DNA of 36,252 nt from Ramlibacter aquaticus (lineage in GTDB: Bacteria > Pseudomonadota > Gammaproteobacteria > Burkholderiales > Burkholderiaceae_C), in the NCBI RefSeq assembly GCF_015159745.1, contig NZ_JADDOJ010000039.1:1-36252 (forward strand). Direction: 5' to 3'. Below are positions 1 through 7,151 of the stretch, piece by piece (the first letter of the stretch is position 1; the number at the start of each line of letters is the position of its first letter). A model generated the notes under the pieces. It worked only from the letters and a program-made list of their open reading frames with translations. It made no database searches and was not told the DNA's origin. A program made the translations under genes and the position numbers.

Positions 1-717
1 GCTCCCCCGCGCGCCGCCCCCCGCGAACCGGCCTGGGACACCCAGGCCTTCGAGGCCCAGCTGCGTGCGCGCGGTGACCGCTACCACATCCACCATCCCT
101 TCAACCGCATGCTCAACGAGGGCCGCGCGACGCCCGAGCAGGTGCGCGGCTGGGTGGCCAACCGCTTCTACTACCAGATCGCGATCCCGGTGAAGGACGC
201 GGCCGTCCTCTCCAACTGCCCCGACCGCGAGGTGCGGCGCGGCTGGCTGCAGCGCATCCTGGACCACGACGGCCACGGCGAGGACCCGGGCGGCATCGAG
301 GCCTGGATCCGCCTGGGCATGGCCACCGGCCTCTCGCGCGAGGAGATCACCGACCTGCGCCACGTGCTGCCGGGCGTGCGCTTCGCGGTCGACGCCTACC
401 TCAACTTCGCCCGCCGCGCGCCCTGGCAGGAGTCGGTGTGCTCCTCGCTGACCGAGCTGTTCGCGCCCGAGATCCATCGTGAGCGCCTGAAGGGCTGGCC
501 CTCGCACTACCCCTGGATCGAGGCCGACGGCCTGCACTACTTCCGCAGCCGCGTCAGCCAGGCGCGGCGCGACGTGGAAGAGGGCCTGGCCCTCACGCTG
601 GCGCACTTCGACACCCGGGCGCTGCAGGAGCGGGCGCTGGACATCCTGCAGTTCAAGCTGGACATCCTCTGGGCGATGAACGATGCGATGGCCGCGCGCT
701 ACGGGGTGTCCGCATGA
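1..717 (+). CDS. pqqC: Pyrroloquinoline-quinone synthase PqqC (5' end outside window)
   Basis: PqqC is a cofactor-less oxidase that performs the last ring closure and eight-electron oxidation of PQQ synthesis in the cytoplasm. The reading frame is open from base 1 and gives 238 residues. The family is about 235-250 long, so only a few N-terminal residues are missing. Diagnostic stretches are YHIHHPF near the start, the [10 protein letters not shown] segment, and [13 protein letters not shown] followed by [12 protein letters not shown] near the C-terminus. These carry the conserved His, Tyr and Arg residues of the active site. The stop overlaps the pqqD start (ATGA), so the genes are translationally coupled in a pqqCDE operon. 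pqqA and pqqB would be expected upstream of the window. The call is very secure. Confidence 0.96.
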   Translation, partial: APPRAAPREPAWDTQAFEAQLRARGDRYHIHHPFNRMLNEGRATPEQVRGWVANRFYYQIAIPVKDAAVLSNCPDREVRRGWLQRILDHDGHGEDPGGIEAWIRLGMATGLSREEITDLRHVLPGVRFAVDAYLNFARRAPWQESVCSSLTELFAPEIHRERLKGWPSHYPWIEADGLHYFRSRVSQARRDVEEGLALTLAHFDTRALQERALDILQFKLDILWAMNDAMAARYGVSA

Positions 718-980
718 GCGCCGCGTCCCTGCCGCGCATCGCGCCCGGCATGCGGCTGCAATGGGAGCCGGCCCAGCAGGCGCACGTGCTGCTCTACCCC
801 GAGGGCATGGTGAAGCTGAACCGCAGCGCCGGCGAGATCCTCTCGCGCTGCGACGGGGCGACGCCGCTGCCGGCCATCGTCGCCAGCCTGGAACAGGCCT
901 TCGCCGCGCAGGGCCTCGCGCCGCAGGTCGAGGACTTCCTGGCGATCGCACGGCGCCAGGGCTGGGTGGTGGACGCATGA
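714..980 (+). CDS. pqqD: PQQ biosynthesis peptide chaperone PqqD
   Basis: This 88-residue protein matches the usual PqqD size (about 90). PqqD is a RiPP-recognition chaperone that binds the PqqA precursor peptide and presents it to the radical SAM enzyme PqqE. Visible family features are the opening [25 protein letters not shown], then [11 protein letters not shown] and a C-terminal helix ending in WVV. Its ATG overlaps the pqqC stop by four bases and its TGA overlaps the pqqE ATG (977-980). This is the tight coupling expected for proteins that work as a complex. Confidence 0.95.
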   Translation: MSAASLPRIAPGMRLQWEPAQQAHVLLYPEGMVKLNRSAGEILSRCDGATPLPAIVASLEQAFAAQGLAPQVEDFLAIARRQGWVVDA

Positions 981-2116
981 ACGCCGGCCCGCCGCTGTGG
1001 CTGCTGGCGGAGCTGACCTACCGCTGCCCGCTGCACTGCGCCTTCTGCTACAACCCGGTCGACTTCGCGCGGCACGAGGACGAGCTCTCCACCGAGGACT
1101 GGCTGCGCATCCTGCGCGAAGCCCGCGCCCTGGGTGCGGTGCAGTGCGGCTTCTCCGGTGGCGAGCCGCTGGTGCGCGACGACCTGGAGACGCTGGTGGC
1201 CGAGGCCAGCCGCCTGGGCTACTACACCAACCTGCTGACCTCGGGCGTGGGCCTCACGGCCGAGCGCGCCCGGGCGCTGCGGGCGGCCGGGCTGGACCAT
1301 GTGCAGCTCTCGTTCCAGGATTCGACGCAGGAGGTCAACGACTTCCTCTCGCACACCCGCACCTTCGACCTCAAGAACCGCGTGGCCGGCCTGATCAAGG
1401 CACAAGGCTGGCCCATGGTGATGAACGTGGTGCTGCACCGCCTGAACATCGGCCATGTGGACCGCATCGTGGAGATGGCGCAGGCGCTGGGCGCGGAATA
1501 CCTGGAGCTGGCCAACACGCAGTACTACTCCTGGGCGCTGCACAACCGCGAGCAGCTGATGCCGACCTCGCAGCAGCTGCGCGACGCCGAGGCCGTGGTG
1601 GACGCCCTGCGCGAGCGGCTGGCCGGGCGCATGCGCATCTTCTTCGTCGCGCCGGACTACCACGAGGGCCGGCCCAAGCGCTGCGTCAACGGCTGGGGCA
1701 GCACCTTCCTGACCGTGACGCCGGACGGCCTGGCCCTGCCCTGCCACACGGCGCGCATGCTGCCGGGCCTCGCGTTTCCCAATCTGCGCGAGACCAGCGT
1801 GCAGCACGCCTGGCAGGACTCGGACGGCTTCAACCGCTTCCGCGGCACCGCCTGGATGAAGGAGCCCTGCCGCAGCTGCGACCAGCGCGAGGAGGACCTG
1901 GGCGGCTGCCGCTGCCAGGCCTTCCAGCTCGCAGGGGACGCCGCGGCCGCCGACCCGGTCTGCGCCAAGAGCCCGGACCACGCGGTCGTGCAGGCCGCGC
2001 TCGCGATCGCCGAGCGCGGCGAGCCGCCGGCGCGGCCGCTGGTGTTCCGCAGCCCCGCCAATTCGCGCCGGCTGGACGCGCCGGGCGCCGCCGGCGCGCT
2101 GCCGCAGGAGCGCTAG
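977..2116 (+). CDS. pqqE: Radical SAM PQQ synthase component PqqE
   Basis: PqqE (379 residues) forms the glutamate-tyrosine C-C crosslink in PqqA, the first step of PQQ synthesis. The radical SAM cluster motif CxxxCxxC is at Cys17, Cys21 and Cys24, followed by the GGEPL SAM-binding segment (FSGGEPLVRDD). The C-terminal SPASM-type cysteines lie around residues 295-335 (CxxCD, GGCRCQA, DPVC) and would bind auxiliary Fe-S clusters. The start at 977 is chosen because it overlaps the pqqD stop and gives the normal family length. The stop shares a CTAG tetranucleotide with the stop of the convergent DUF924 gene. A PQQ-dependent dehydrogenase lies two genes further on, so cofactor supply and use are adjacent. 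Confidence 0.96.
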   Translation: MNAGPPLWLLAELTYRCPLHCAFCYNPVDFARHEDELSTEDWLRILREARALGAVQCGFSGGEPLVRDDLETLVAEASRLGYYTNLLTSGVGLTAERARALRAAGLDHVQLSFQDSTQEVNDFLSHTRTFDLKNRVAGLIKAQGWPMVMNVVLHRLNIGHVDRIVEMAQALGAEYLELANTQYYSWALHNREQLMPTSQQLRDAEAVVDALRERLAGRMRIFFVAPDYHEGRPKRCVNGWGSTFLTVTPDGLALPCHTARMLPGLAFPNLRETSVQHAWQDSDGFNRFRGTAWMKEPCRSCDQREEDLGGCRCQAFQLAGDAAAADPVCAKSPDHAVVQAALAIAERGEPPARPLVFRSPANSRRLDAPGAAGALPQER

Positions 2117-2664
2117 AAGCCGGACCCGGGCTGCGCCAGGAACTCGACCTCCGCGGGCGTGGACGCGCGCCCCAGCACCGCGTTGCGGTGCGGGTAGCGG
2201 CCGAAACGCAGCAGCACGTCGCGGTGCCTGTGCTCGGCCCGCAGGTTGTCCTCCAGCCCCGGCTGGGCGAACAGGCGCAGGGCCTGCTCGTGGATGCGCA
2301 GCGATTCGCTGTGCATGTAGGGCAGGTACACGAAGGCGCGCTGCGCCGGCGGCAGCGCGGCGTCATGGCCGCCGGCCACCGCCTCCTGCGCCAGGGCCAG
2401 GGCCATGGGGTCGCAGGCGAAGGCGCGTGCGGTGCCGCGGTGGATGTTGCGCGAGAACTGGTCCAGCAGCACCAGCTCGGCCAGTCGCCCTGCGGCCGAC
2501 ACACGCCAGCCCCACAGCTCGCCGGCCGCGGCCTGCGCGTGCATCAGGCCGAAGCGCTCGGCGATGGCCGCGTCCAGCGCCGGGTCGGCCTTCCACCACT
2601 GCGCCGGCCGCAGCATGCCGAACCAGAAGTCCAGCACCGTCTTCGCGGCCTGGGCGCCCGGCAT
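2113..2664 (-). CDS. DUF924 family protein
   Basis: This 183-residue protein has the hallmarks of the DUF924 family: LDFWFG near the N-terminus, LDQFSRNIHRG in the middle, QRAFVYLPYMHSES, and a C-terminal FGRYPHRNAVLGR. The family is all-helical (TPR-like by known structures) and has no established biochemical role. The start at 2664 gives MPGAQAAKTVLDFWFG, the usual beginning. A longer in-frame extension runs through the cytochrome gene and is not family-like. Its stop overlaps the pqqE stop, and it starts just after the cytochrome c stop (2667), so it may be co-transcribed with the cytochrome and dehydrogenase. No functional link to PQQ is evident. Confidence 0.9.
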   Translation of the reverse strand: MPGAQAAKTVLDFWFGMLRPAQWWKADPALDAAIAERFGLMHAQAAAGELWGWRVSAAGRLAELVLLDQFSRNIHRGTARAFACDPMALALAQEAVAGGHDAALPPAQRAFVYLPYMHSESLRIHEQALRLFAQPGLEDNLRAEHRHRDVLLRFGRYPHRNAVLGRASTPAEVEFLAQPGSGF

Positions 2665-2666
2665 GG

Positions 2667-3275
2667 CTAGCGCAGGCTGGAGAGGTAGGCGGCGACGTTG
2701 TCGATGTCCTGCTCGGACAGCGTCTGCGCCACGCTGGTCATGTTGCCGGCGTCGTTGGTGCGCGTGCGGGCCTTGAAGGCCTTGAGCTGGGCCACGAGGT
2801 AGGCCGGGCGCTGCCCCGCCAGCCGCGGGATCTCGTTCTGGCCCAGGAAGCCGCCCAGGTGGCACATGGTGCACAGCGTCTCGTCGGTCTTGGCCTTGCC
2901 GGCCTTGAGCTTGTCCTCGCTCGCGACCGGGTCGGTGGACTTGAGCGGCATGGAGGCGAACCAGTTCGCGATGTTGATCATGTCGTCGCGCGAGAGGTTC
3001 GCGGCCATCGGCGACATGACGGCGTTGCTGCGGCGGCCTTCCTTGAAGTCGCGCAGCTGGATGTAGAGGTAGCGCCAGGTCTGGCCGGCGAGGCTGGGGA
3101 ACTCGGGCGAGACCGAGTTGCCGTCCGCGCCGTGGCAGGCGACGCAGGCCTGCGCCTTCGCCTTGCCGGCCTCCAGGTCCTGGGCATGGGCCGCGAGCGA
3201 TGCGGCCGCGATGAAAAGGCCCGCCAGGGCTTGGCGGGCCTTTCTTCCAGTGGAAAAACTGCTTCTGTCCTGCAT
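2667..3275 (-). CDS. Diheme cytochrome c4-like electron carrier
   Basis: This 202-residue exported protein has two c-type heme sites, CVACH and CTMCH, each in a c4-like half. Each half carries the pattern CHGxxG/LAGQxxxYLxxQLxxFKxxxR/M/LSxxDxxxIAxYxxS. The signal peptide has a basic n-region (GRKARQ), a hydrophobic core and cleavage after AHA. The start at 3275 lies 7 bases after the stop of the PQQ dehydrogenase. An upstream in-frame ATG at 3317 is rejected because it overlaps that gene. By context it should accept electrons from the quinoprotein in the periplasm and pass them to the respiratory chain. A strong terminator-like hairpin (3215-3243) lies inside its signal-peptide codons, which is unusual. 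Confidence 0.92.
   Translation of the reverse strand: MQDRSSFSTGRKARQALAGLFIAAASLAAHAQDLEAGKAKAQACVACHGADGNSVSPEFPSLAGQTWRYLYIQLRDFKEGRRSNAVMSPMAANLSRDDMINIANWFASMPLKSTDPVASEDKLKAGKAKTDETLCTMCHLGGFLGQNEIPRLAGQRPAYLVAQLKAFKARTRTNDAGNMTSVAQTLSEQDIDNVAAYLSSLR
3215..3243 (-). terminator. Intrinsic-terminator-like hairpin inside the cytochrome signal-peptide codons
   Basis: The arms AAAGGCCCGCC and GGCGGGCCTTT are perfect 11-bp complements around a 7-nt loop. Read on the minus strand the hairpin ends in TTTT, so it looks like a Rho-independent terminator. It lies about 40-70 bases after the dehydrogenase stop and within codons of the cytochrome signal peptide. It could end most transcripts after the dehydrogenase, or act only when the cytochrome start is not translated. 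Confidence 0.6.
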
Positions 3276-3282
3276 CGGCCTG

Positions 3283-5007
3283 TCAGTCGAGGGTGAAAGC
3301 CACCATGGTATTGCCACGCTTGAAGTCGAGCTGGGTGTTGCCGCCGCAGCCCATGGCCACGTACTGCTTGCCCTTGACGGTGTAGCTCACGGGCTGCGCG
3401 TTGGCGCCGGCGCCGCAGTTGAACTGCCACAGCAGCTTGCCGTTGCGGGCATCGAGCGCGCGGAACAGGCCGTTGCCTTCGCCGTAGAAGACCAGGTCGC
3501 CGGCAGTGGCCAGCGCGCCGCCGATCAGCGGCTGCTCGGTGTCGAACTTCCAGGCGATCTTGCCGGTGTCCACGTTGACGGCGGCCAGGCGGCCCCACTG
3601 CTTCTCACCCTCGATCACCTTGAACGCGCCACCCAGCCACAGCTTGCCGCCGGGGTACTTGCTGGTCTCCACGTGGTAGGTCATGGGCTGGTGCAGGTTC
3701 AGCGCGTACGCCAGGCGCGTCTTCGGGCTGTAGGCCATGGGCGACCATTCCACGCCACCGTTGGCGCCCGGCAGCATGCGTGCGCCCTGCGCGGTCGGCA
3801 GCGACCACATGTTCTCCTGCGGGATCATGGCTTCGGAGAAGCGGATCAGCTTGCCGGTGGCGCGGTCGTGCACGTACACGTGGCCGGTCTTGCCGGCGTG
3901 CATCACGGCCGGCACCATCTTGCCGTTCTCGTCCTTCACGTCGAGCAGGATCGCGGGGCTGACGGCGTCCAGGTCCCACACGTCGTGGGCGATGTACTGG
4001 TAGTGCCACTTGTAGGCACCGCTGTCGAGGTCGACGGCGACCATGGAGTCGGTGTAGAGGTTGTCGCCGGGACGCTCGGCGCCGTACAGGTCGGGCGAGG
4101 GGTTGCCGACCATGAAGAAGATGGTGCGGCTCTTGAGGTCCACGGCGGGGTTCATCCACACGCCACCGCCCAGGGTCTGGTAGAAGTTGCCGCCGCCCGA
4201 GGCGAACTGCGCCTTCTCGGCGGCGATGTCGCGCTTCATGTTGCGGCCGGTGGCATCGTTCTGCGCCCACACGCCCTCATGCCCCTTCTCGGGGATGGTG
4301 TAGAAGGTCCACAGCAGCTTGCCGTCGGCGGAGTTGAAGGCCTTCACGAAGCCGCGGATGCCGTACTCGCCGCCGTTGGTGCCGATCAGCACCTTGCCGT
4401 CGACCACCGTGGGCGCCATGGTCTCGCTGTAGCCCTTCTCGGGGTCGGCGATCTCGGTCTCCCACAGCAGCTTGCCGGTCTTGGCGTCCAGCGCCACCAG
4501 CTTGGCGTCCAGCGTGCCCATGAACAGCTTGCCACCTTCGATCGCGACGCCCTTGTTGTTGGGGCCGCAGCAGAAGGTGGTGATGGGGCCCATCTTGTGC
4601 TTGTAGTGCCAGAACTCCTGGCCCGTGGCCGCGTCGATCGCGTACACGTGGTTGTAGGAGGTGGTGAAGTACATGATGCCGTCGGCCACGATGGGCGCGG
4701 TCTCCATGGACTCCTTCACTTCCGTCTGGAACATGAAGGCCGGCCGAAGCTTCTTCACGTTGCCGGTGTTGATCTGCGTGCCGGGGTAGTAGCGCTGCTG
4801 CGCGTAGCCGCCCGCGGTGTGCAGCCAGTTGTCGCCCTGCCGGTCGGCCGCGTTCAACTGGTCCTGCGTGATGCTGGGCGCTTTCTGGATCTCGGTGGCG
4901 CCACCGCCCGCCTTGTTCTGGATCTCCTGCGCGCCTGCGCCGCAGAGAAAGAGGCCACCCAGCAAGGCGGCGGCCGCCAAACGACCCACATGTCGTACGA
5001 GTTTCAT
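3283..5007 (-). CDS. PQQ-dependent alcohol dehydrogenase, predicted lanthanide type
   Basis: This is a 574-residue periplasmic quinoprotein alcohol dehydrogenase with an eight-bladed propeller. Signal peptide cleavage is expected after AGA-Q near residue 27. The vicinal disulfide is Cys146-Cys147 in TTFCCGP. Expected metal and PQQ ligands are Glu214 (GGEYGIRGF) and Asn302 (GNPSPD), with the PQQ-stacking tryptophan probably Trp284. The catalytic segment reads HDVWDLD: Asp345 is the catalytic base, and a second Asp at 347, two residues on, is the known mark of lanthanide-dependent enzymes (XoxF, ExaF/PedH). Calcium enzymes have a non-acidic residue there. It is followed by a cytochrome c4-like gene and lies near pqqCDE. 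The RBS GGAG precedes the ATG. Substrate cannot be read from sequence: methanol, ethanol or other alcohols are possible. Confidence 0.93.
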   Translation of the reverse strand: MKLVRHVGRLAAAALLGGLFLCGAGAQEIQNKAGGGATEIQKAPSITQDQLNAADRQGDNWLHTAGGYAQQRYYPGTQINTGNVKKLRPAFMFQTEVKESMETAPIVADGIMYFTTSYNHVYAIDAATGQEFWHYKHKMGPITTFCCGPNNKGVAIEGGKLFMGTLDAKLVALDAKTGKLLWETEIADPEKGYSETMAPTVVDGKVLIGTNGGEYGIRGFVKAFNSADGKLLWTFYTIPEKGHEGVWAQNDATGRNMKRDIAAEKAQFASGGGNFYQTLGGGVWMNPAVDLKSRTIFFMVGNPSPDLYGAERPGDNLYTDSMVAVDLDSGAYKWHYQYIAHDVWDLDAVSPAILLDVKDENGKMVPAVMHAGKTGHVYVHDRATGKLIRFSEAMIPQENMWSLPTAQGARMLPGANGGVEWSPMAYSPKTRLAYALNLHQPMTYHVETSKYPGGKLWLGGAFKVIEGEKQWGRLAAVNVDTGKIAWKFDTEQPLIGGALATAGDLVFYGEGNGLFRALDARNGKLLWQFNCGAGANAQPVSYTVKGKQYVAMGCGGNTQLDFKRGNTMVAFTLD

Positions 5008-5050
5008 CTTTGTCTCCTCGATACCCTCAAAGTGTCGGTACTGATCCTGT

Positions 5051-5068
5051 GTCAGATTTCCATCTGAC
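5051..5068. promoter_or_regulatory. Perfect inverted repeat in the divergent intergenic region
   Basis: GTCAGAT-TTCC-ATCTGAC is an 18-bp palindrome with 7-bp arms. It sits in the 96-bp gap between the PQQ dehydrogenase (minus strand) and the secreted ankyrin gene (plus strand). Its position suits an operator controlling one or both promoters. No U-tract follows, so a terminator is unlikely. The binding protein is unknown. Confidence 0.5.
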
Positions 5069-5103
5069 GATGCAGTATCCCGCTATACAGGAGGACCCCG
5101 CAA

Positions 5104-5763
5104 GTGCTGAAAACATCCGTCATCGTGCTCTCTTTGCTCTGCAGTCAGATGGCTCCGGCCTGGGCCCAGAAAGGCGCCGACCAGATCAACATCCACGGCC
5201 AGGTGCTCACCGCGGCCCGGGCCGGCAATGCTGCTGCGGTGCAGCAACTGATTGCCCAGGGCGGCAGCCCCAACGTCCGCGACCGCCTGGGCAACAGCGC
5301 CCTGAACCTGGCCGCCACGCGCGGCGACGAAGCCATGGTGGACGTGCTGCTGGCCGCGCAGGCCGACGTGCAGCAGCCGAACCTGGCCGGCGTGACGCCG
5401 CTGATGGGGGCCTCGTTCGCGGCCCGGCCGGCCATCGTGCGCAAGCTGCTGGCCGCCGGCGCCGCCATCGCGCCCCTGGACCGGGTCCATAAGAACGCCG
5501 CCACCTACGCTGCCGCCCAGGGCTGCACCGACTGCCTGGCCGCCCTGGTGGAGGCCGGGCAGTCGGTGGACGCGCCGCTGGACGCCGGCCTCACCCTGCT
5601 CATGTGGGCCGCCGGACAGGGGCACGAGGACACGGTGCGCTGGCTGCTGGCGCATGGCGCCGACGCGTCGCGGCGCGATGCCCGTGGCAAGCGCGCCGCC
5701 GACATTGCCGCGGATGCGGGAGAACTGCAGGTGGCCAAACGCCTGCAAATGGAGGCACACTAG
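5104..5763 (+). CDS. Secreted ankyrin-repeat protein
   Basis: This 219-residue protein starts at GTG behind a perfect AGGAGG (5089-5094). Residues 1-21 form a signal peptide ending AWA, with mature Gln22. The rest consists of about five ankyrin repeats, with recurring xxGNSALNLAATRGDEAMVDVLLAAQADV-type units (for example TPLMGASFAARPAIVRKLLAAGA and TLLMWAAGQGHEDTVRWLLAHGADA). Ankyrin repeats bind proteins, and export implies a periplasmic partner. Its divergent position beside the quinoprotein dehydrogenase suggests, but does not prove, a role with that enzyme. Periplasmic ankyrin proteins next to oxidoreductases such as catalases are known. No enzymatic domain is seen. Confidence 0.9.
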   Translation: MLKTSVIVLSLLCSQMAPAWAQKGADQINIHGQVLTAARAGNAAAVQQLIAQGGSPNVRDRLGNSALNLAATRGDEAMVDVLLAAQADVQQPNLAGVTPLMGASFAARPAIVRKLLAAGAAIAPLDRVHKNAATYAAAQGCTDCLAALVEAGQSVDAPLDAGLTLLMWAAGQGHEDTVRWLLAHGADASRRDARGKRAADIAADAGELQVAKRLQMEAH

Positions 5764-5823
5764 CGCCTGGTCGGTGCCGTCTGCCCCCTGGCAGGCAGGC
5801 CCAGGCCGCACAAGGAGCGAGGG

Positions 5824-6168
5824 GTGTCCAAGCTGACGCAGGTGGGGCGGGTGGTGCGCGCAGGCGCCATCGGGCTGCGCGGCCCGATGGCCGCGGGCGG
5901 GCGCCAGCACGGGGCGAGCTTTCCCGAGATCCTCGTGATGGTGGGCCTGCTCAGCGTGCTGGCCACCTTCGTGGTCCCGCCGGTCATGCAGTGGTTTCAG
6001 CAGTCCGAGGTCACGCGCACCATGAGCTCCGACTGCCAGGTGGTGCTGCTCGACGCGGTGCGCAGCGGTGGCCAGGTCGCACCCGGCGGTTCGACCCCCG
6101 ATTGCAAGCAGGGCGCCGCGGCGCCGCCGCCGCCCCCGGCCTCCGCCACGCCCGCCGCCGCGCGCTGA
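5824..6168 (+). CDS. Type IV pilin-like (pseudopilin-like) small protein
   Basis: This 114-residue protein starts at GTG with AAGGAGCG as RBS (5812-5819). After a 30-residue basic, glycine-rich leader comes G30-A31-S-F-P-E35, then a hydrophobic helix (about residues 36-53). This fits a prepilin peptidase site, with Gly at -1 and the Glu at +5 that guides pilus assembly. The globular part is only about 40 residues, with two cysteines (71 and 94) that could form the C-terminal disulfide loop of pilins. It ends in a proline/alanine-rich tail. No other pilus or secretion genes are nearby. It is 60 bases downstream of the ankyrin gene and may share its transcript. It could also be a simple membrane protein. 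Confidence 0.65.
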   Translation: MSKLTQVGRVVRAGAIGLRGPMAAGGRQHGASFPEILVMVGLLSVLATFVVPPVMQWFQQSEVTRTMSSDCQVVLLDAVRSGGQVAPGGSTPDCKQGAAAPPPPPASATPAAAR

Positions 6169-6178
6169 AGGCGCGCGC

Positions 6179-6550
6179 TCAGTCCGGCTCGGGGAAGGCC
6201 TCCCGGAAGGCGCGGCAAAAGCCCTCCGAGCCGCCCAGGGTGAGGCCCAGTGTGCAGCGGTCCCAGGGCTGCGCGCCCGCGGCCAGGCGCCATTCGCCGG
6301 TGTCGCCCGTCGCCTCCAGCGCCAGCGCTGCGCCGCCGGGCTCGGCATGGGCCTGCAGGTCAAAATCCCAGTCGCCCTCGTCCTCCAGCGCACCGGCCGG
6401 CCCGAAATGCCGGGCCGCCCAGCGCAGGACGGCCGACACCTCGGCCAGCAGGGCCGGCAGGCGCACCGGCGCCACGCTGGCCAGCGCATCGAAGCTGCCG
6501 CGTCCCTGCGCCTCGTCGCTGAACTCGAAATCCAGGTAGTGAAGTTCCAT
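6179..6550 (-). CDS. Conserved-looking hypothetical protein
   Basis: This predicted protein has 123 residues, is acidic and soluble, starts MELHYLDFEFSDE and ends FREAFPEPD. I recognise no domain. It has two cysteines, many Trp/Phe/Leu and no signal peptide or membrane segment, and it reads like a compact alpha/beta protein. The start at 6550 is chosen over upstream in-frame ATGs because the extension is arginine-rich shadow sequence running into the divergent Mpo1-like gene. It converges with the pilin-like gene, the stops being 10 bases apart. Its function is unknown. Confidence 0.68.
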   Translation of the reverse strand: MELHYLDFEFSDEAQGRGSFDALASVAPVRLPALLAEVSAVLRWAARHFGPAGALEDEGDWDFDLQAHAEPGGAALALEATGDTGEWRLAAGAQPWDRCTLGLTLGGSEGFCRAFREAFPEPD

Positions 6551-6619
6551 GGCCCGTCGCCGCATCATAGGACGCGCCCGCTTGGAAAGCCGCCGCCGGC
6601 GTGGCAAGCTTGCGCCCGC

Positions 6620-7138
6620 ATGAAGACCCTCCAGGACCACCTCGCCCAGTACGCCGCCTACCACCGCGACGCACGCAACATCGCGACCCATTTCGTCGGC
6701 ATCCCGCTCATCGTGCTGGCGGTGGCCGCGCTGCTGTCGCGTCCGGCCTGGCCGGTGGCCGGCCTGGTGCTGTCCCCGGCGACGGCCGTGCTGGCAACCG
6801 CCGCGCTGTTCTACCTGCGGCTGGACCTGCGCCTGGGCGCCCTCATGGCCGTGCTGCTGGCCCTGGCCGGCGCCGCGGGTGCCTGGGCCGCGGCACAGCC
6901 GGCCGCCAGCTGGCTGGTGCTGTCGGTGGGCGCCTTCGTGACCGGCTGGATCTTCCAGTTCGTCGGCCACGCCTGGGAGGGCCGCAAGCCCGCCTTCGTG
7001 GACGACCTGATGGGGCTGGCGATCGGCCCCCTGTTCGTGCTGGCCGAGGCCCTGTTCGCCTGCGGCCTGCTGCCCTCGCTGCGCGAGGCCATCGAGCACC
7101 GCGCCGGGCCGGTGCGCAGCGCGCGCGCGGCGGCCTGA
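6620..7138 (+). CDS. Mpo1-like (DUF962) membrane protein
   Basis: This 172-residue protein has four hydrophobic segments and the family's histidine motifs: YHRDARNIATHFVGIP near the N-terminus (His15, His24) and FVGHAWEGRKPA (His117, Glu120). The family includes yeast Mpo1, an Fe(II)-dependent dioxygenase that alpha-oxidises 2-hydroxy fatty acids. Bacterial members keep the histidines, but I do not know of characterised ones. It is therefore predicted to be a membrane-embedded, metal-binding lipid-modifying enzyme. It is divergent from the hypothetical at 6550 and converges with the M14-type gene. Confidence 0.88.
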   Translation: MKTLQDHLAQYAAYHRDARNIATHFVGIPLIVLAVAALLSRPAWPVAGLVLSPATAVLATAALFYLRLDLRLGALMAVLLALAGAAGAWAAAQPAASWLVLSVGAFVTGWIFQFVGHAWEGRKPAFVDDLMGLAIGPLFVLAEALFACGLLPSLREAIEHRAGPVRSARAAA

Positions 7139-7151
7139 GCCCCGGCGAGCC

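Noticed and set aside
794..1981. 395-codon minus-strand frame opposite pqqD and pqqE
   Set aside because: It is an antisense shadow. pqqD and pqqE on the plus strand have clear family motifs and coupled starts.
3118..5067. 649-codon open frame on the plus strand opposite the PQQ dehydrogenase
   Set aside because: It is a shadow frame. The minus strand has all quinoprotein motifs and a signal peptide.
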